A DNA stretch of 64,000 bases from Megasphaera micronuciformis F0359 (GTDB taxonomy: Bacteria; Bacillota; Negativicutes; Veillonellales; Megasphaeraceae): assembly GCF_000165735.1 (NCBI RefSeq), contig NZ_GL538177.1:62001-126000 (forward strand), given 5' to 3'. The notes beneath the pieces are model-generated. The model saw only the letters and a list, made by a program, of their open reading frames with translations, ran no database searches and was not told the origin of the DNA. This document shows positions 60,610-64,000 of the stretch, one piece after another. The position numbers and the translations under genes were made by a program. Every line of letters starts with the position of its first letter. Positions within the stretch are counted from its first letter, which is position 1.

Positions 60610-61815
60610 GTGATCAGACGATGGATTATGCACGTCGATATGGATGCTTTCTATGCGTCTGTAGAACAAAGAGATAATCCCGAACTTCGCGGTCGTCCCG
60701 TCATTGTAGGCGGTACAAGTGATCGCGGTGTTGTTGCCACGGCCTCTTATGAAGCGCGAGCTTACGGAGTTCATTCCGCACTCGGTACAAAGAAGGCCAG
60801 ACAATTATGTCCCGATGGGATTTTTTTGCCTCCGCGGATTGCCTATTACCGAACTATCTCCCGTCAAATCAGGAAGATATTCGAAGGTTATTCACCGGAT
60901 ATCGAGCCGCTTTCTTTGGATGAGGCATTTTTAGATATATCGGGATTGCACGGACATTATAAGGATGTTTTGGAAGTCGGGCGGGCTGTAAAGCGGGATA
61001 TTAAAGAGCAGACCGGTCTTGTTGCATCGGCCGGCATCGGCCCGAATAAATTTCTGGCTAAACTGGCATCCGATTTGGACAAGCCCGACGGATTGGTTTG
61101 TATTCCTTACGGTAAAGAAGCGGAAATGTTAGCGCCGTTACCTGTTCGCAAGATTTGGGGTGTCGGCAAGGTAACGGAAAATCGTCTTTTGTCTGCCGGG
61201 TACGATACAATAGGCAGTATTGCGGCTGCTTCTCCCGATAAGTTGCGACCTCTTGTAGGCAATCAGGCTGAGAGACTTTATGAATTGGCTCACGGAAGAG
61301 ATTACAGACGAGTTGAAACGGCTCAGCAAGTGAAATCGATAGGTAATGAACAAACATACGAACAGGACTTGGTCTTACAGGAAGACGTGGATCGGCAGCT
61401 ACGTCTTTTGGCTGAAGAAGTAGCATATCGCTTGCGTAAACACGGGTTAATGGGGCGTACGATGACTTTGAAAATACGGTATAATGATTTTACGACCGAG
61501 ACGAGGTCGGAGTCATCGGAATCCATGGGCCTTTATACAGAAGAACAGCTTTATTTTTCTGCACGAAAGTTATATGCTAAGAAGACGAGAAAGGGTTCCG
61601 TACGGTTACTGGGGGTTACGGTCAGTAAACTGCAGACCGTCATTATCCAGGACTCTCTCTTTGCGGAAGAACCGACAACCAAAAAACGGTTAGCGGAAGA
61701 AAAGGTAACGACGGCTATCGATAAGTTACAGGAACGATTCGGAAGACGTGCTGTTATGAAGGGCTTTTTGTGGGAAGCGGAAAGTAGTGTCAAAGAAGTG
61801 AAAGAAAAGGAGTAA
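60610..61815 (+). CDS. dinB: DNA polymerase IV
   Basis: A 401-residue Y-family translesion polymerase. Catalytic residues lie in HVDMDAFYASVEQRDNP at the start and LSLDEAFLDISG near 100. GIGPNKFLAKLASDLDKPDG and the WGVGKVTENRL helix-hairpin-helix follow, with a C-terminal little finger domain. AGGAGG 7 bases before GTG 60610 decides the start (MIRRWIMHVDMD); the open frame from 60571 is not needed. The protein lacks a clear beta-clamp motif at its very C-terminus, as far as I can see. Confidence 0.96.
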   Translation: MIRRWIMHVDMDAFYASVEQRDNPELRGRPVIVGGTSDRGVVATASYEARAYGVHSALGTKKARQLCPDGIFLPPRIAYYRTISRQIRKIFEGYSPDIEPLSLDEAFLDISGLHGHYKDVLEVGRAVKRDIKEQTGLVASAGIGPNKFLAKLASDLDKPDGLVCIPYGKEAEMLAPLPVRKIWGVGKVTENRLLSAGYDTIGSIAAASPDKLRPLVGNQAERLYELAHGRDYRRVETAQQVKSIGNEQTYEQDLVLQEDVDRQLRLLAEEVAYRLRKHGLMGRTMTLKIRYNDFTTETRSESSESMGLYTEEQLYFSARKLYAKKTRKGSVRLLGVTVSKLQTVIIQDSLFAEEPTTKKRLAEEKVTTAIDKLQERFGRRAVMKGFLWEAESSVKEVKEKE

Positions 61816-61821
61816 TGGTAT

Positions 61822-62109
61822 ATGTCAATGTTTAAAGTAGCGGCACATACAGGAGCCGATAACCAGGGCTGGATCGGGTATAATGAAGAAACGAAGGAAA
61901 TAACGGTCTGTCTTCAAGATGAGGTTTTAAAAAATAAGGCTTATGAATATTTATCTACGCCGAAAGTGCTGAAACGCTTCACCGGGCTTACAGAATTTGA
62001 AGAAGTGTCGGGAATGCCGAATGATAGTTTAGATATGTTCAAACTTGCATTGGGTAAAATTTGGGAGGCGACAACCGTATATATTGACTGGAGTCGTCCG
62101 GTTGAGTAG
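61822..62109 (+). CDS. Conserved-looking hypothetical protein, 95 residues
   Basis: A 95-residue acidic protein I do not recognise. It begins SMFKVAAHTGADNQGWIGYN and includes a central helix-like VLKNKAYEYLSTPKVLKRFTG. There is no signal peptide, membrane helix or Cys motif. GGAG precedes ATG 61822, 6 bases after dinB, so it is probably co-transcribed. A terminator follows (62123-62164). Its codon use is like that of its neighbours, so it is probably a real gene. Confidence 0.7.
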   Translation: MSMFKVAAHTGADNQGWIGYNEETKEITVCLQDEVLKNKAYEYLSTPKVLKRFTGLTEFEEVSGMPNDSLDMFKLALGKIWEATTVYIDWSRPVE

Positions 62110-62112
62110 GAC

Positions 62113-62441
62113 TTATACACAGGTTATGCACATTGTTGAAACATTTATGTGCATAACTTTTTTTATGCCTAAAATAAGCTGTTTTTGGGGCGTATATATT
62201 AGTAGTACTTCGAATAAAATGTGGATAAGTCTAAAATGATAAGGATATAAAACAAAAATATCATTATATAAACGGCATAGATACGCTATTTTATTTCAAT
62301 CTATCTTATTTAAGATAATGTGTATAAAATTCTTTGGAATGGGGATGGTTTGGGTGAATGAGTAATGATAACCGAAAAGAAAATCAATCCTTGCACTCAA
62401 AACCGAGATGAAAACAGGCACGGATCCCTGTATTATCCACA
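62113..62441. other. DnaA-box cluster away from the origin
   Basis: Six DnaA-box matches in 329 bases of AT-rich non-coding DNA: TTATACACA 62113-62121, TTATGCACA 62124-62132, TGTGCATAA 62148-62156, TGTGGATAA 62220-62228 (perfect), TGTGTATAA 62319-62327, TTATCCACA 62433-62441 (perfect). This density rivals that at oriC 51 kb to the left. A DnaA-titrating or DnaA-regulating locus like datA is the leading idea. No coding frame of note lies in 62110-62530. Confidence 0.65.
62123..62164 (+). terminator. Terminator after dinB and the 95-residue gene
   Basis: GTTATGCACAT/ATGTGCATAAC stem (62123-62133, 62147-62157) followed by seven T (62158-62164). The arms are also the DnaA-box-like sequences TTATGCACA and TGTGCATAA. 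Confidence 0.85.
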
Positions 62442-62484
62442 GAAAAGACAGATAGGTCGTACTGTGAACCGAACATGTATTTTA

Positions 62485-62513
62485 TTGACAAGTAAGGATG
62501 ATTCCTGTATGAT
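62485..62513 (+). promoter_or_regulatory. Promoter of the SAM riboswitch/brnQ transcript
   Basis: TTGACA (62485-62490), 17 bases, TATGAT (62508-62513), placing the RNA start near 62520. Confidence 0.8.
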
Positions 62514-62529
62514 TTCAATCAAATAAATA

Positions 62530-62673
62530 ATCATCCAGAGCAGCCGAGGGACTGGCCCGTTGAAGCTGCGGCAACCTTCCGGCAGGAAAGGTGCCAACTC
62601 CAGCGTCACTTGCGGGTGACGGCAGATGATATGGCCTGTAATGAATGCGTCATCTGTCAAGATGACGTTTTTT
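62530..62673 (+). ncRNA. SAM-I (S-box) riboswitch with terminator
   Basis: P1 pairs ATCATC (62530-62535) with GATGAT (62625-62630). Inside are the S-box marks CCGAGGGACTGGCCC, GCGGCAACC and GGTGCCAACTCC in the usual order. A terminator follows: CGTCATCT/AGATGACG (62648-62655, 62660-62667) and six T. GGCAGATGA (62621-62629) can instead pair with TCATCTGTC (62650-62658), so the switch is the classic type that stops transcription when SAM binds. It controls the BrnQ-family gene next to it. Confidence 0.93.
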
Positions 62674-62704
62674 ATATGCTGTTGGAAGGAAGGGGTCGGA
62701 GGCT

Positions 62705-64000
62705 ATGAATGACAGCCGTATTAAGCATAAATCGGTTGCAGTCAAAGATGTGCTGATTTTGGGGTTTGCTTTTTTTGCTACGTATTTTGGAGCGGGGAAT
62801 CTTATTTTTCCACCACAACTGGGGTTTGTCAGCGGGTCGTCTTACGGGCCGGCATTGGTAGGATTGACGTTGTCGGGAATTTTATTGCCTATTTTTGCCC
62901 TTCTTATTATTTCCCGATATGGTGATGTACGCCGTATTACGGAGCGGGTCGGCCCTTATACATATAATATTTTGCTTACCTTATTGATGATTGTTTGTAT
63001 TTTTGTATCTATTCCCCGTACGTGTGCTACGGCTATTCAGTTAGGAATACAGGGAAACTTTCCTAATGTTCCTTTTATTCCCGGAGTCGTTATTTATTTC
63101 TTACTTTCTTATTGGATTACGTCGGATGAAACGAGCGTACTTGATAAGGTAGGCAAATTCTTGACTCCTTTGTTAGCCTTGATTCTGGTGGTTATCGGAG
63201 TGTTAGGAGTAGTAAGCCCCATTGGAACTCCCGCCGAACCGACAGTAGCCAACTCCTTTACCAATGCCTTTTTGGGCGGTTATAATACGGGGGATGTCTT
63301 GGTCAGTTTTATTATGGCGTCCCTATTTATACAGTCCGTTGAGAACAAAGGGTATGTTGAAAGTCGGGATCGTAATCGCATGATGTTTTATTGCGGTGTC
63401 GTATCGGTTATTTTGTTATTTATTATTTACGGTAGCCTCTTGTTTATGGGGGCTTGTGTAAGTGCCGATGTACCGTCGGATACGGGCCGCGCAGAGCTTT
63501 TAGTTCTGGTTATTAAGCGTGTCGGCGGGGCGGTTATGTTACCCATGGGGGTGGCGGTTATCCTTGCGTGCTTAACGACCGCTGTCGGACAGATTGCGGC
63601 TGTTGCCGATTTTTTCCATACGGCGTCGAGTAATCGTGTGAGCTATAAGGTCGTTGCCATTATGACCTGTATACTTTCGGCATTGACCGCGCTTCTCGGT
63701 GTGGACGGTATTGTCGAATATATCGGTTGGATTTTCGGAGTCAGCTATCCGCCGGTTTTGGCACTGATGGTATTGGGAACATTCGCTTCTTTTATTTCTC
63801 ATAATGAAGCCTATAAAGGAGCTACTTATGCCGTTACAGCCTATGCACTTATAGAAGCGTTGCCCGGACTTAGCAGTTTGGAAGCGGCAAAATCCATCGT
63901 TTCCGTCATGCCTTTGTCGGCAGTCGGATTCGGTTGGGTTACTCCGTTTGTAGTCGGTCTTATTGTCGGAAGCGTTGTAGGGCATATGAGAGGACAGAAT
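62705..64000 (+). CDS. brnQ: BrnQ/LIVCS-family amino acid transporter (partial)
   Basis: The frame opens at ATG 62705 and runs past the right edge; 432 codons are visible with no stop. The BrnQ signature FFATYFGAGNLIFPPQLG lies near residue 23, with at least 10-12 hydrophobic helices. BrnQ carriers import leucine, isoleucine and valine with sodium. Here a SAM-I riboswitch governs the gene, which points to methionine or a precursor as the real substrate; that is inference from regulation. A GGAAGG site precedes the ATG. Confidence 0.93.
   Translation, partial: MNDSRIKHKSVAVKDVLILGFAFFATYFGAGNLIFPPQLGFVSGSSYGPALVGLTLSGILLPIFALLIISRYGDVRRITERVGPYTYNILLTLLMIVCIFVSIPRTCATAIQLGIQGNFPNVPFIPGVVIYFLLSYWITSDETSVLDKVGKFLTPLLALILVVIGVLGVVSPIGTPAEPTVANSFTNAFLGGYNTGDVLVSFIMASLFIQSVENKGYVESRDRNRMMFYCGVVSVILLFIIYGSLLFMGACVSADVPSDTGRAELLVLVIKRVGGAVMLPMGVAVILACLTTAVGQIAAVADFFHTASSNRVSYKVVAIMTCILSALTALLGVDGIVEYIGWIFGVSYPPVLALMVLGTFASFISHNEAYKGATYAVTAYALIEALPGLSSLEAAKSIVSVMPLSAVGFGWVTPFVVGLIVGSVVGHMRGQN

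Noticed and set aside
63572-63985. 137-codon minus-strand frame opposite brnQ
   Set aside because: Shadow of the transporter frame; Arg/Asn/Gly-rich translation with no recognisable motif.

Overview
The window looks like the replication-origin region of a member of the Negativicutes (a Firmicute with an outer membrane), probably near Veillonellaceae such as Dialister, Megasphaera or Veillonella. The gene order is that of a Firmicute origin: gyrB, dciA, recF, rlbA, dnaN and dnaA leftward, and rpmH, rnpA, yidD, yidC, jag, mnmE, mnmG and rsmG rightward, with parA/parB further out. A T-box, an S-box (SAM-I) and CsoR-type copper control are also Firmicute traits. A Skp/OmpH-type periplasmic chaperone fits a diderm envelope. 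The genus is inference.

Layout. 1-164: end of gpsA. 164-10.5 kb: leftward block with a CBS-domain membrane protein, a secreted unknown, an aminotransferase and the replication genes. 8.8-10.8 kb: oriC in two parts around dnaA, with a likely unwinding element (TAG/TAA triplets, G cluster, DnaA-box-like site) in the dnaN-dnaA gap and a 19-bp inverted repeat carrying DnaA-box variants upstream of dnaA. 10.8-18.1 kb: rightward housekeeping genes, then a DacA-like protein that has lost its catalytic residues. 18.2-23.9 kb: a complete fructose PTS operon (fruR, fruK, fruA, ptsH, ptsI). 24.0-28.6 kb: a copper regulon with two matching CsoR operators, one before a Met/His-rich membrane protein and one before csoR-copA; three parS-like sites lie in the same stretch. 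28.8-31.6 kb: skp, a ytfI/ytfJ-like pair and an old yellow enzyme. 31.8-38.0 kb: purA, a stand-alone MetH-activation-domain protein (leftward), parA/parB, DUF4446, an M23 peptidase, a cyclophilin and a GIY-YIG protein. 38.1-40.2 kb: cysE-cysK under a cysteine T-box, with a Cys-rich 21-codon ORF between them. 40.3-50.0 kb: azlCD, a metallo-hydrolase, two tandem DUF445 genes, puuD, a D-lactate dehydrogenase-like flavoprotein, a radical SAM protein and cstA. 50.3-58.4 kb: a thioredoxin, a divergent CobT homologue, then holB-ricT-trmN6-rsmI-metG-tatD. 58.6-62.1 kb: two convergent LysR genes, dinB and an unknown small protein. 62.1-64 kb: a second DnaA-box cluster, a SAM-I riboswitch and the start of a BrnQ-family transporter.

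How it fits together. Most genes run away from the dnaA region on both sides, as expected when replication starts there. Physiology points to an anaerobe that imports fructose by PTS, may use lactate and peptides or pyruvate, depends on cobamides (CobT homologue, MetH reactivation protein), and controls sulfur amino acid supply by RNA (Cys T-box, SAM-I). I saw no rRNA, tRNA, CRISPR array, insertion sequence or prophage gene. The items I would look at first are the catalytically dead DacA homologue, the internal CopZ start inside copA, the HPr lacking Ser46, the remote DnaA-box cluster at 62.1-62.4 kb, the Cys-rich ORF between cysE and cysK, and the Met-rich CsoR-controlled membrane protein.
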